Assembly: GCA_024685005.1 (NCBI GenBank)
Contig: JAIKWF010000099.1
Span: 1 to 64,000 of the forward strand
From: Lachnospiraceae bacterium
GTDB taxonomy: Bacteria; Bacillota; Clostridia; Lachnospirales; Lachnospiraceae
Direction of reading: 5' to 3'
DNA length: 64,000 nt
Below, piece by piece: positions 7,572 to 17,121 of this stretch. The translations under genes were made by a program, and so were the position numbers. How positions within the stretch are numbered: the stretch's first letter is position 1; every line of letters starts with the position of its first letter. The notes under the pieces are model-generated. The model ran no database searches, had not been told where the DNA came from, and saw nothing but the letters and a program-made list of their open reading frames with translations.

Positions 7572-8717
7572 ATGAAAAGTAAGCTTCAGAATATTACATT
7601 CCGTACCAGAATGATCTTTTTGAGTATCGCCATGGTACTGGTTCCGGTGGTACTTACCGGAATGTCGTTTTTCTTCATCGCTTCTTTCATCGGAAGAACG
7701 GAAAACTTCAGGATCGAAAGCGTACTGGAAAATCATGAGATCGCCCAGATCTTTCTGGTGGATATGGTTACCTGTGTCATTGCCATTTTGATGATCACCG
7801 TGATCGTCATGCGGCGTTTCATCCAGCTTTGGTTCATGCAGCCTATATCGGAGCTGGGGATCGCCATGGAGAATATCGCAGAGGGGAACCTGGATTATAC
7901 TATTGAAAATGAATATACGGCGGAAATGGGTGAGCTGTTTAAGAACTATGAGATGATGCGCAACCGGCTGAAGGAATCCACGGAGGAATCCCTGGAAAAT
8001 GAACGCAGAAACAAAGAGCTGGTCAGCAACATTTCCCATGATCTGAAGACGCCCATAACCTCCATTAAAGGATATGTGGAAGGCATCATGGATGGTGTGG
8101 CGGATACACCGGAAAAGATGGATAAATACATCAAAACCATATATAATAAATCTAATGAGCTGGCCAGTCTGATCAACGAGCTGGTGCTGTATTCCAACAT
8201 CGAGCAGAACATGATCCCCTACAATTTCCGTAACGTGGTGGTAGGGGAATTCTTCCTGGACTGCGTGGAGGAGATCGGTCTTGAGATGGAATCCAAGAAC
8301 ATCGATTTTCGATATGCCTGCATGGCTGAACCGGGAACCGCTATTATGGCTGATCCTGAGCAGCTTCGACGGGTCATCAGCAACATCATCAGCAACAGCA
8401 TCAAATACAGCAGAGGCAAGGGTGATGAGATCGATATCCGGATCTACAGTGAAGGAGATGCCGTCATTGTGGAGATCGAGGATAACGGCAAGGGCATCGG
8501 ACAAAAAGAACTGCCGCATATTTTTGAGCGGTTTTACAGAACGGATGCTTCCCGAAACTCAGCTACCGGCGGCAGCGGTATCGGTCTTTCCATTGTAAAA
8601 AAAGTGATCGAGGACCACGGCGGAAAGATCTGGGCCACCAGTGTAGAGGGCGAAGGAACCTGTATGCATATGCAGTTTAACAGGTATCAGCCGGAGGGTA
8701 AGAAAAAAGCAGAATAA
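7572..8717 (+). CDS. membrane sensor histidine kinase
   Basis: The protein has two membrane helices (about residues 12-36 and 60-80), a HAMP segment, the phosphoacceptor motif SNISHDLKTPITS (His156), and ATP-binding boxes with SNIISNSIKYS (N), DNGKGIG (G1), FERFYR (F) and GGSGIGLSIV (G2). It should phosphorylate the OmpR-type regulator encoded 18 bases downstream. The start is uncertain. AAAGGAGG at 7541 is well spaced only for an ATT at 7554 or ATC at 7560, and it lies inside a frame opened by a GTG at 7533. The ATG at 7572 begins the most natural N-terminus but is 23 bases from the Shine-Dalgarno. The signal sensed is unknown. Confidence 0.85.
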   Translation: MKSKLQNITFRTRMIFLSIAMVLVPVVLTGMSFFFIASFIGRTENFRIESVLENHEIAQIFLVDMVTCVIAILMITVIVMRRFIQLWFMQPISELGIAMENIAEGNLDYTIENEYTAEMGELFKNYEMMRNRLKESTEESLENERRNKELVSNISHDLKTPITSIKGYVEGIMDGVADTPEKMDKYIKTIYNKSNELASLINELVLYSNIEQNMIPYNFRNVVVGEFFLDCVEEIGLEMESKNIDFRYACMAEPGTAIMADPEQLRRVISNIISNSIKYSRGKGDEIDIRIYSEGDAVIVEIEDNGKGIGQKELPHIFERFYRTDASRNSATGGSGIGLSIVKKVIEDHGGKIWATSVEGEGTCMHMQFNRYQPEGKKKAE

Positions 8718-8735
8718 AAAGTGGGGGTTAACAAC

Positions 8736-9428
8736 ATGGGAACTAAAATTCTGATCGTTGAAGATGAAGAGGAGATCGCTGAACTCGAAAAGGATTATCT
8801 GGAGGTCAGTGACTATGAGGTGGTGATCGAGAACGACGGACAGGCAGGATTGCAGCGTGCCTTAGAAGAGGACTTTAAGCTGATCATTCTGGATCTGATG
8901 CTGCCGGGAGTGGACGGATTTGAAATCTGTAAAAAAGTCCGCGAGAGTAAGAATATTCCCATCATCATGGTTTCCGCCAAAAAAGAGGATATCGATAAGA
9001 TCAGGGGATTCGGTCTGGGTGCGGATGATTATATGACCAAGCCTTTTTCGCCCAGTGAGCTTGTGGCCAGAGTCAAGGCTCATCTGACCCGGTATGAGCG
9101 CCTTGTGGGAACCAATGTAAAAGAGAATAACATCATTGAGATCCGGGGGATCAAGATCGACAAAACCGCCCGCCGGGTCTATGTAAACGGAGAGGAGAAG
9201 CTCTTTACATCCAAGGAGTTTGACCTTCTGGCTTTCCTTGCGGAAAATCCCAACCGGGTTTTGTCCAAGGCAGACCTGTTCCGTGAGATCTGGGATCTGG
9301 AATCCGTAGGTGATATCGCCACCGTTACGGTCCACATCAAAAAGATCAGAGAGAAAATAGAATTCGATTCTTCCAAGCCTCAGTACATTGAGACCATCTG
9401 GGGCGTGGGATACAGATTTAAGGTATAA
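8736..9428 (+). CDS. OmpR-family response regulator
   Basis: The 230-residue protein has a receiver domain with D53 in ILDLMLPGVDG and conserved T/S and K residues (MVSAKK, TKPFSP), then an OmpR/PhoB winged helix from about residue 130 ending in WGVGYRF. The ATG at 8736 is preferred over an in-frame GTG at 8721 because the run of G at 8723 serves as ribosome binding site. It is the partner of the kinase just upstream. Targets may include the downstream rhamnosidase, membrane protein and acyltransferase genes in the same run, but no operator was identified. Confidence 0.92.
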   Translation: MGTKILIVEDEEEIAELEKDYLEVSDYEVVIENDGQAGLQRALEEDFKLIILDLMLPGVDGFEICKKVRESKNIPIIMVSAKKEDIDKIRGFGLGADDYMTKPFSPSELVARVKAHLTRYERLVGTNVKENNIIEIRGIKIDKTARRVYVNGEEKLFTSKEFDLLAFLAENPNRVLSKADLFREIWDLESVGDIATVTVHIKKIREKIEFDSSKPQYIETIWGVGYRFKV

Positions 9429-9430
9429 GA

Positions 9431-10126
9431 ATGAAATGTGAGATCCTTTTTGAAGATGAGCATCTTTTAGTGATCCGCAAACCGGCGGGACTGGCCACCG
9501 AAAGTGCGGATCTGCTTTCGCCGGATGTTGTAAGCGAGATGAAAAGTTACCTTAAGGCAACTTATATCGGCCTGGTGCATCGCCTGGACCAGCCGGTGGA
9601 AGGAATCCTGGCTTTGGGAAAAACCCAAAAAGCAACGGATGCTTTAAGCAGGCAGCTTTCTTCGGGAGCGCTGAAAAAAAGCTACTTCGCCCTGGCCTTT
9701 GAAGAAAGGGGCGCCGTATCCCGGCAGAAGGGAGAGAGCTTTACTCTTACGGATTACATGAAAAAGGATCCGGTAAGCAGAAAGGCGGTTTTTTATCCCG
9801 GGGGTAAGGAGCCTTCCCGGGAAGAGCAGAAGGGACCCAAGGGGTACAAAAAAGCGGTTTTGCAATGCAGCATTCTGGAGCGGGATGGCGAAGGCGTTCT
9901 TTCCTGCAGGATCCGGATCGACACCGGCAGGTTTCATCAGATCAGGGCCCAGATGGCCCGGGCCGGATATCCCCTTTTGGGAGATCAGAAATACGGAACC
10001 GAAGGATCTCTGGATGCTTCGGAAAAAACAGGTCACAGAACAGTGGCTCTTTGTGCGGATCAGCTGACTCTGCTTCACCCGGTAAGCGGCAGGGAAATGC
10101 AGTTTTCCGTTACGCCTAATATTTGA
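9431..10126 (+). CDS. RluA-family pseudouridine synthase
   Basis: This 231-residue protein carries the RluA catalytic block HRLDQPVEG (Asp53 is the nucleophile), then ALKKSYFAL and the late IRIDTGRFHQIRAQMARAGYP region seen in this family. It isomerises uridine in rRNA or tRNA. It lacks the N-terminal S4 domain of RluC/RluD, so the target base cannot be assigned. It starts two bases after the regulator stop, and the rhamnosidase start follows two bases beyond its own stop, so it is tightly built into the operon. Confidence 0.87.
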   Translation: MKCEILFEDEHLLVIRKPAGLATESADLLSPDVVSEMKSYLKATYIGLVHRLDQPVEGILALGKTQKATDALSRQLSSGALKKSYFALAFEERGAVSRQKGESFTLTDYMKKDPVSRKAVFYPGGKEPSREEQKGPKGYKKAVLQCSILERDGEGVLSCRIRIDTGRFHQIRAQMARAGYPLLGDQKYGTEGSLDASEKTGHRTVALCADQLTLLHPVSGREMQFSVTPNI

Positions 10127-10128
10127 CA

Positions 10129-13062
10129 ATGTGTATGAAAAGCTTGAAACAAAGGATCATACAGTGTTTGATGGTGCTGGCAGGATTGATACTGATATTC
10201 CTGCCTGTTTTTTGTACGCAAAAAGATAAGTCGGAGATGGGACAAAGCCGTATGGTGCGGGAGCAGGAGGAAAAGACGAAGACCGGCGCCGAAGAAGATA
10301 CAGGGTCTGAATATGAAATCGTCAATATGACGGTAAATGATGCGGTCCGGCCTATGGGCATAGATGGGGAAAGGATCTTTTTTTCCTGGGAATTGGAAAG
10401 CCCCGGAGCAGATACGGCAGGGGTGTTTCAAAAGGCCTATCAGATCCGGCTTTATGACGGGACAACCCTTTTTTGGGACAGCGGCATCATAGCGGGAGAA
10501 GAAAACCGGGGGGTTCCCTATGGGGGAGAGGTGCTTTCGGATCTGACGGAATATGAATGGGAAGTATTTGTTTATGATACAAAGAACCGCTGTCTTGGCA
10601 GCGGGAAAGACTCCTTTGTTACGGGATGGATCAGCCGGGAGCCCTTTGCGGATGCACAGATGATCACCATGAAGGAAGAAGAGGATGTTTACTATGAAGG
10701 CATGCCTGTTTACAGAAAGGCCTTCCCTGCGGAAAAGTTTGCCAAGGCTTACCTTTTTGTTTCGGGTCTCGGGCAGGCTGACATCCGGCTGAACGGAGAA
10801 TCTGTTACGGATGCGGAGTTTCTTCCGGGCTGGACGGATTATCATGACAGGCTTTTGTATCGTATGATCGATGTTACGGAGGTTTTATCCCGGACCCGGG
10901 AAGAGGGAAAAGACAATATCCTGGCGGTGATGGCAGGCACCGGCTGGTGGGCAGGCCGCAACGGATTCGGAACCTATGATTATAACAGGCCTGCTCTTAT
11001 TATGGAGCTTGCACTTATAAATGAGCAGGGGGATGTTACCCTGATGGGCACGGACAGCTCCTGGGAATATACGAAAGATACGGCGGTGCGGGATGCGGAT
11101 TATTTTAACGGAGAAACCTTTGACTGCAGTTTTCCGGATGTATCGCAGATCTCTCTGGGAAAAGAGGAGGGCTGCCGTTTTTGTCCGGTGCAGATCAGCA
11201 AGGATTTTTCCGGTGTATTTACTGCCTATTACGGGCCGGAAGTAAAGGCCATTCCGGAAAAGGAAAGGGCGCCGGAGCAGATGACGGTCTGCACAGAGGC
11301 GGAAGATAACGGTACGGATTTCGGAGCGCTGCAGGTCCTGTCACAAAATGAAGGTGATTTCCCCATCACCCTGAAAGCGGGCCAGACCCTGATCGCGGAT
11401 CTGGGACAGAATATAACAGGAGTTCCCCTGATCCGGGCAAAGGGAGAGGCGGGGACGCAGATCACCGTACTGTTTTCCGAGATGCTGAATGACTCCGGAA
11501 GCAGGGAGCGGGGAAACGACGGACCGGCGGGAAGTCTGTACCGGGAAAGCTACCGGTCTGCCAAGACCCAGGTGCAGCTGATCCTTTCGGAAAAGGAAGA
11601 AAGCACGCTTTACCGTCCTTCCCTGTTTTATACGGGATTTCGCTATCTGTCCGTAACTGCATCCCGGGATATCACCCTTGAAGAGCTGAAGGGGATTGCG
11701 ATCGGGAATGATTCTCCCCGCAGCGGCATGTTGGAAACGGACAATGCAGATATTAACAGACTGTATGAAAACGTGCTTTGGAGTCAGGATAATAATTTCT
11801 TTCTGGTGGCTACGGACTGTCCCCAGAGAGATGAGCGGCTTGGTTGGATGGGTGATCTGAACGCCTTTGCCTCTACCTCCATGTACAACAGGGATCTGCG
11901 GGCTTTTTACGATAAGTGGGCTACGGATCTTTTGGATGCACAGACGCCGGAAGGAGCCTTTACGGACACGGTACCTGCCACGGTGCATACAGGCAGCGGC
12001 AACGGCGGCTGGGCTGATGCGGGGATCCTGATCCCCTATGCGGTGTATCGCAGATACGGAAGGGCGGACTACCCGGAGGGGCTGTATCCTGCCATGAAAA
12101 AATATATGGACTATCTTTCCGGAATCAGTGACTTTGATCCGGCAGAGGGCAGGATCGGCCCGGGGAATATCTACGGCGACTGGCTTTCCCGGGAAACAAC
12201 GGATCCGGATCTGCTCTGCGCCCTTTGGTATGGGGCGGATTGCGATGCCATGGCCCGGATGGCGCAGATCCTGGGTTATGAGAAGGATGCAAAGGAATAT
12301 GACGCGCAAAAAAGCCGGATCCGGGATTTTATAAAAAAGCGTTATCTGGACCACAGGGACGGGGATTTTTCCCAGACGGAGCTGATATTTTTGCTGCATT
12401 TCGGATTGTATCCGGAGGGAGAAAATGCCGGGCTCTCAAGGGAGGACCTGGAAAAAATGCTGGCCACCTCCTGTGAAAAAAACAGCTGCCGGGTTATGAC
12501 GGGATTTGCGGGAACCCCGTATCTTTTGCCCTGTCTTTGCGAGATCGGCCGGTCTGATCTTGCTTACCGGATCCTGATGGGAAAAGAGAATCCTTCCTTT
12601 TTGTATCCCATCAGCTGCGATGCAACAACCATTTGGGAACGGTATGATTCCTACACCGCCGAAAAAGGATTTGCCGACAGCGGCATGAATTCTTTTGATC
12701 ATTTTAACGAAGGCAGTGTGGGGGCGTTTTTGTACGAACAGATGGCAGGGATCGTGGTGGATCATGCAGGAGAGCAGCCCATTTTGATCAAGCCTTATCT
12801 TCCGCCGACTGAGCCTTATGACGCGGGAGGTGCGGAAGACTATCCGAGAAAAGTTAGTGGCAGCTACCATTCCGTTTATGGTACAATAGCCGTTAGCTGG
12901 CAGATGGAAACCGGGACAGGCGCAAAAGCGCAGGTTTCCTTTACTGTCACCATACCTGCGGGAAGCAAAGCCTGTGTGGAGCTGCCCATAGAAGGGTGGG
13001 AGCCCCGGGTTTTATCCGGGGGAACCTATACATTTGAGGGAACCTATGAACCGTTTGCATGA
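10129..13062 (+). CDS. secreted or membrane-anchored GH78 alpha-L-rhamnosidase
   Basis: The 977-residue protein begins with an uncleaved or cleaved signal segment (hydrophobic residues about 12-28). The GH78 domains follow: N-terminal beta-sandwich modules and the (alpha/alpha)6 barrel with DCPQRDERLGWMGD near residue 563, which holds the probable acid. TTIWERYDS near residue 841 holds the probable base glutamate. It should release terminal alpha-L-rhamnose from polysaccharides or glycosides outside the membrane. The cysteine after LPVF does not form a good lipobox. The ATG at 10129 is taken; a TTG at 10123 overlaps the upstream stop. It may remodel the cell's own rhamnose-containing surface polymer rather than feed on plant material, since no rhamnose catabolic genes are near. 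Confidence 0.87.
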   Translation: MCMKSLKQRIIQCLMVLAGLILIFLPVFCTQKDKSEMGQSRMVREQEEKTKTGAEEDTGSEYEIVNMTVNDAVRPMGIDGERIFFSWELESPGADTAGVFQKAYQIRLYDGTTLFWDSGIIAGEENRGVPYGGEVLSDLTEYEWEVFVYDTKNRCLGSGKDSFVTGWISREPFADAQMITMKEEEDVYYEGMPVYRKAFPAEKFAKAYLFVSGLGQADIRLNGESVTDAEFLPGWTDYHDRLLYRMIDVTEVLSRTREEGKDNILAVMAGTGWWAGRNGFGTYDYNRPALIMELALINEQGDVTLMGTDSSWEYTKDTAVRDADYFNGETFDCSFPDVSQISLGKEEGCRFCPVQISKDFSGVFTAYYGPEVKAIPEKERAPEQMTVCTEAEDNGTDFGALQVLSQNEGDFPITLKAGQTLIADLGQNITGVPLIRAKGEAGTQITVLFSEMLNDSGSRERGNDGPAGSLYRESYRSAKTQVQLILSEKEESTLYRPSLFYTGFRYLSVTASRDITLEELKGIAIGNDSPRSGMLETDNADINRLYENVLWSQDNNFFLVATDCPQRDERLGWMGDLNAFASTSMYNRDLRAFYDKWATDLLDAQTPEGAFTDTVPATVHTGSGNGGWADAGILIPYAVYRRYGRADYPEGLYPAMKKYMDYLSGISDFDPAEGRIGPGNIYGDWLSRETTDPDLLCALWYGADCDAMARMAQILGYEKDAKEYDAQKSRIRDFIKKRYLDHRDGDFSQTELIFLLHFGLYPEGENAGLSREDLEKMLATSCEKNSCRVMTGFAGTPYLLPCLCEIGRSDLAYRILMGKENPSFLYPISCDATTIWERYDSYTAEKGFADSGMNSFDHFNEGSVGAFLYEQMAGIVVDHAGEQPILIKPYLPPTEPYDAGGAEDYPRKVSGSYHSVYGTIAVSWQMETGTGAKAQVSFTVTIPAGSKACVELPIEGWEPRVLSGGTYTFEGTYEPFA

Positions 13063-14644
13063 AAAGAAAAACAGCATAACATGGCTGCAGCTCCTGCTGC
13101 CGGCAGTACTTGCGGTGCTTCACATTGCCGCAGTCAGCGGCAGGGACAGGGTAACCTTTCACTGGCCGGAGCAGCCGGCAACCTACCAGTACGGCGTGAT
13201 GATCCTGTTTGTGTTTTTTACCTGGGGCTTTTACGGGCTTCTGGTCAGGGCCGTGACCTTATTTATCAGAAGAGAGGAAAAGTTTCTTCGCTTTTTGAAG
13301 TACTTTCTGGGGTATTTTGCCTTTTTGTCCGTATTCTGGATTCTTACCTGGCCGGGGATCTTTAAAGGAGATGAATTCTATACCATTCGGGCCGCCCTGA
13401 ATTTTCAGTTTTCTTCCATGCAAAGCGGCCTGACTTCCATCTTTTATATCCTGAGCCTTTTGTTTTTTCCGTCCATGGCAGCCATTGTGTTTTTCCAGCT
13501 GCTGTTGATCTGCACCGTTTTTTCCCTTGTGATGCTGGATCTGTTTGATAAAAGCAGCAGTCGCTTCCGGTATTTGCTCTTTGTGCCCTTCCTTCTTTCA
13601 CCGGTGATCGACGGCTGTCTTTTCACCCTGCGTGCAAGCCTGGTGGGCTGGCTGTTTTTGCTGCTTCTGGACAGACTGTTCTGGCATGATGACAGCGGAC
13701 ATGGGCCGAAAGAAGAGGTTAAAGAGCTGCTTCTTTGTGCCTTTTTATGCGGCCTCATCGGGGCGTGGCGAAGTGAATTTTTGTACCTGCCCATAGCCGG
13801 TGCGGCGGCGCTTTTGTGGATGAAAAAGAAACCCGTAAAAAAGGTTCTGGCGTTTTTTGTCCTGTCCCTTTTGTGCATTATGCTTTTGGGAATTCCCAAT
13901 AAGATCGCCCAAAACGGACAGAATAAATATCCGATTTCCCTGGTATTAAATCCCCTTGCCAATATGTTTACGGAGGCAGAGTCTTTGAAGGGGCCCTGCG
14001 TGTATGATGATATCATGACCATTAACGAACTGGTGGATGTACAGCTCCTTCGGCAAAAGGCCTCTGTCCGCAACATCAGCCAGTATTGGAATATCCCGGA
14101 TGTTTTGCCGAAGGACCAGCTTTCCCGTTTTATGAAAGCCTCCCTGCGGCTGATCCTGTATAATCCGGACAAATTCCTGAAATACAGATGGCAGACGTTT
14201 CTGTATACCAACGGCTTTTACGCAGGCTACATCAATCATCCCGGCGGAGAGGATGTGGATGCCATCAATGAGCTGGTTTATTACGGAGAGGATTTCGGTT
14301 CTTACTTTGCTTTTTCAAGGCCCCTTTTCGGCACACAGATCCGGCAAAAGGTCATCAGTCTTTTGGCCTGCAGAAGTTATGAAAAAGGCAACATCCGGAC
14401 AACGCCCCTTCTGCCCTTTACCTACAACGTGCTGCCGGTAACGGTTTTGCTGATCCTTTTGCTGTTTGTTTTTGCCCTGAAGAAAAAGTGGCAGGCAGCG
14501 GGGTCGATCCTGTTTTTGGGACTGCAGTTTCCCCTGATCTTTCTGACTGCGCCGGCCATGTTTTTCATGTATTATTATTGTTTGTATCTTTGCGGCCACG
14601 TGCTGCTCTTTGTCCTGCTCCTTCGGGGGACGGAACGTAAATAA
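13046..14644 (+). CDS. polytopic membrane protein, probable GT-C-like glycosyltransferase
   Basis: The 532-residue protein has about ten to twelve hydrophobic segments and an acidic motif after the first few (WPGIFKGDEFYTIRAA) that resembles the loop-1 acidic motif of GT-C enzymes. The minus-strand protein at 40318-42258 carries a related pattern (FPGTNNGDTIYQVSEFF) and similar layout, so the two look like distant members of one family. GT-C enzymes use lipid-phosphate sugars on the outer membrane face. The ATG at 13046 overlaps the rhamnosidase end by 17 bases; an in-frame TTG at 13034 is less likely. Function is inferred from topology only. Confidence 0.65.
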   Translation: MNRLHEKKNSITWLQLLLPAVLAVLHIAAVSGRDRVTFHWPEQPATYQYGVMILFVFFTWGFYGLLVRAVTLFIRREEKFLRFLKYFLGYFAFLSVFWILTWPGIFKGDEFYTIRAALNFQFSSMQSGLTSIFYILSLLFFPSMAAIVFFQLLLICTVFSLVMLDLFDKSSSRFRYLLFVPFLLSPVIDGCLFTLRASLVGWLFLLLLDRLFWHDDSGHGPKEEVKELLLCAFLCGLIGAWRSEFLYLPIAGAAALLWMKKKPVKKVLAFFVLSLLCIMLLGIPNKIAQNGQNKYPISLVLNPLANMFTEAESLKGPCVYDDIMTINELVDVQLLRQKASVRNISQYWNIPDVLPKDQLSRFMKASLRLILYNPDKFLKYRWQTFLYTNGFYAGYINHPGGEDVDAINELVYYGEDFGSYFAFSRPLFGTQIRQKVISLLACRSYEKGNIRTTPLLPFTYNVLPVTVLLILLLFVFALKKKWQAAGSILFLGLQFPLIFLTAPAMFFMYYYCLYLCGHVLLFVLLLRGTERK

Positions 14645-14655
14645 GGAAAGGGATT

Positions 14656-16125
14656 ATGGTTTTTTCCAGTATTTATTTTACCTTTTTATTTTTTCCCATA
14701 CTGCTGCTTTTGTATTACCCCTGCCGGGGAAAAGTACGCAATCTGATCCTGCTTTGCGGCTCCCTTGTGTTTTATGCATACGGAGAGCCTGTGTTTGTCT
14801 ATGTTCTTTTGGGTTCTGTGGGGATCAATTATCTTCTGGCAAGAGGGATCGAATCTGCCCGGGAAAAGCAAAAGACGGGGAAGGTATTTTTGCTGTTGGC
14901 CATTCTTTTGAACGTTGGCCTTTTGTTTGTATATAAGTATCTGTTCTTTTTTGCAGGTCTTTTGGGCAGTATGCTTTCGGTTTCTCTGCCTGCAAAGGAA
15001 CTGGTCCTGCCCATCGGTATTTCTTTTTTCACCTTCCAGGCCCTTTCCTATGTCATTGATGTTTACAGAGGAACGAAGGCGCAGAAAAACCCCCTGGATC
15101 TGGCTTTGTATATCTGCTTTTTTCCCCAGCTCATCGCCGGTCCCATTGTAAGATATAAGGATATCGAAGAGGATCTTACGGCAGAGCGGCGCAAAAAGGG
15201 AGGCATATTTTCCATCTGTGAAAAGACGGCAGAGGGAGAAGAGATGCCCATGTTTGCAGCAGGCGTGGAGCGGTTTCTCATCGGCTTTTCCAAAAAGGTG
15301 CTGCTGGCTAACAATCTGGCCCTGGTGGCGGATAGTGTGTTTGACGCAAAGGATTTTTCCACGGTGTCTGTGGCAGCGGCCTGGCTGGGTGCTGTCTGCT
15401 ATACCCTGCAGATCTATTATGATTTTTCCGGCTATTCGGATATGGCTATCGGTTTGGGAAGAATGTTCGGCTTCCGCTTTGCGGAAAACTTCGACCATCC
15501 CTATACCGCAAAAAGCATAACGGACTTTTGGAGAAAATGGCATATTTCCCTGTCCGGGTGGTTTCGGGATTATGTTTATATTCCCCTGGGAGGTTCAAGA
15601 ACCACAGGAGGCAAACGGATCCGGAACCTGTTTGTGGTATGGCTTCTTACGGGCCTTTGGCACGGTGCGAACCTGACCTTTGTGGCCTGGGGAATGTTGT
15701 ATTTTGTATTTCTGATCCTGGAAAAATATGCGATCCGTCCGGAAAGTAAGGGCCGTCTTTTTTCGTGTATTTACCGGATCTTTACACTGGCGGTGGTAAA
15801 CTTTCTCTGGGTGATCTTCCGGGCAGCGGATCTGCCTGCGGCATGGGCGTTTTTGGCAAGGATGCTTGGAAAGGCAGCCTCCGGCGGTCGGGGCTTAGAT
15901 CTTGCATGGATTATGGGCAGGCTGAGAGAGCAGGGCGTTTTTTTGCTGTTTGCTCTGATCTTTTGCTGTCCCCTTCGGAAATGGCTGCTGGAAAAAAAGA
16001 TGCCGGAGGCAGGGGGCAGGGTGCGTGCAGCCCTTTATCCGGCCCTGCTGATCTTTTTGTTTCTCTGGTCGGTTTCCTATCTGGTCCTGGGTGCCCACAA
16101 TCCGTTTTTGTACTTTAATTTCTGA
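14656..16125 (+). CDS. MBOAT-family O-acyltransferase (AlgI/DltB type)
   Basis: This 489-residue polytopic protein has the MBOAT hallmarks: PIGISFFTFQALSYVIDVYR, the block DFWRKWHISLSGWFRDYVY, and LLTGLWHGANLTFVAWG with the conserved histidine. MBOAT proteins of this branch move acetyl or D-alanyl groups across the membrane to polysaccharides or teichoic acids. The usual partner (an AlgJ/AlgX or DltD-like SGNH protein) is not adjacent, so the partner is missing, elsewhere, or replaced. It follows the GT-C-like gene by 11 bases with AAGGAAAGG as RBS, in the operon headed by the two-component system. The acyl group and acceptor are unknown. Confidence 0.9.
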   Translation: MVFSSIYFTFLFFPILLLLYYPCRGKVRNLILLCGSLVFYAYGEPVFVYVLLGSVGINYLLARGIESAREKQKTGKVFLLLAILLNVGLLFVYKYLFFFAGLLGSMLSVSLPAKELVLPIGISFFTFQALSYVIDVYRGTKAQKNPLDLALYICFFPQLIAGPIVRYKDIEEDLTAERRKKGGIFSICEKTAEGEEMPMFAAGVERFLIGFSKKVLLANNLALVADSVFDAKDFSTVSVAAAWLGAVCYTLQIYYDFSGYSDMAIGLGRMFGFRFAENFDHPYTAKSITDFWRKWHISLSGWFRDYVYIPLGGSRTTGGKRIRNLFVVWLLTGLWHGANLTFVAWGMLYFVFLILEKYAIRPESKGRLFSCIYRIFTLAVVNFLWVIFRAADLPAAWAFLARMLGKAASGGRGLDLAWIMGRLREQGVFLLFALIFCCPLRKWLLEKKMPEAGGRVRAALYPALLIFLFLWSVSYLVLGAHNPFLYFNF

Positions 16126-16139
16126 TTTCATCAATCTTC

Positions 16140-16180
16140 TATAATACTTAAGATTCTTTTTTCGAAAATAGAGGTATACT
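16140..16180 (+). promoter_or_regulatory. possible promoters of the permease cluster
   Basis: Two -10-like hexamers, TATAAT at 16140 and TATACT at 16175, lie in the 99-base AT-rich gap before the permease genes. Neither has a convincing -35, so this is a weak call. Confidence 0.35.
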
Positions 16181-16224
16181 GTATCTGGACGCTTTTATAC
16201 AGATTGCAGGAAAAGGTACGACAA

Positions 16225-17121
16225 ATGCGGAAGTTGCGGGCATTTTTTCATAATCGATCAAGAAGCAGTAAAAGACGGCTTTATAGTATGATATTTCTTT
16301 TCCCATCCCTCATCGGAGTGGGATTGTTTTTTGTTATCCCTTTTTTTGTGGTGGGATTTTATTCCGTTGTGGATTCCCCCTTTAACCCCGGCTTTGTGGG
16401 ACTGGGGAATTTTATCAGTCTTTTGGGAAACAGTGCTTTTTTGTCAGCCTCCCGAAATACCCTGATCTTTTCGGTAACGGCGGTTCCTTTGGCGGTGCTT
16501 TTGTCTTTGGGAATGGCGGTTTTGCTGGAACAGAATATCCCCATGCGTTCTGCCTTCAGAACCTTTATCCTGACGCCTTTGATGGTACCTATCGCATCCA
16601 TCGTTCTGGTGTGGCAGGTGTTTTTTCATGTAAACGGATCTTTGAACAAGTTCCTGATGGGGATGGGATACGATCGTGTTGACTGGTTTAAATCCGCAGG
16701 GTCCTATGTTATGATCCTGATCCTGTTTTTGTGGAAGAACCTGGGTTATAACATGATCCTTTTTATGGCGGCCTTAAATGACATTCCGAAGGAGCTTTTG
16801 GAGGTGGCGGACCTGGACGGAGCGGGGAGTATGCAGAAGTTTTTGCTGATCAAGCTGCGGTATCTGTCTCCCACCATTTTGTTTGTGGCTTTGATGAGTC
16901 TGGTAAACTCCTTTAAAGTATTCCGGGAGATCTATCTGCTCAGCGGAGATTATCCCTATGATACCCTGTATATGCTGCAGCATTTTATGAATAACACTTT
17001 TAAAAATCTGGAGTATCAGAAATTGTCTACGGCAGCCATGTTTATGTTTGCCGTGTTTGTGGTAACCATCGGTCTTTTGTTTTTTGCCGAGGACCGGGTG
17101 GGAAAGGATCTGGAAGGATGA
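16225..17121 (+). CDS. ABC sugar-type permease, MalF-like
   Basis: This 298-residue permease has six membrane segments and the EAA loop (ELLEVADLDGAGSMQKFLLIKLRYLSP) of binding-protein-dependent sugar importers, the surface that docks on the ATPase. AGGAAAAGG lies 8 bases before the ATG at 16225, which is preferred to a TTG at 16204. The second permease overlaps its end by four bases. Unusually, no solute-binding protein or ATPase is adjacent, and the following genes look like an export-adaptor set. A shared MsmX-like ATPase elsewhere could power it. Substrate unknown. Confidence 0.88.
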   Translation: MRKLRAFFHNRSRSSKRRLYSMIFLFPSLIGVGLFFVIPFFVVGFYSVVDSPFNPGFVGLGNFISLLGNSAFLSASRNTLIFSVTAVPLAVLLSLGMAVLLEQNIPMRSAFRTFILTPLMVPIASIVLVWQVFFHVNGSLNKFLMGMGYDRVDWFKSAGSYVMILILFLWKNLGYNMILFMAALNDIPKELLEVADLDGAGSMQKFLLIKLRYLSPTILFVALMSLVNSFKVFREIYLLSGDYPYDTLYMLQHFMNNTFKNLEYQKLSTAAMFMFAVFVVTIGLLFFAEDRVGKDLEG

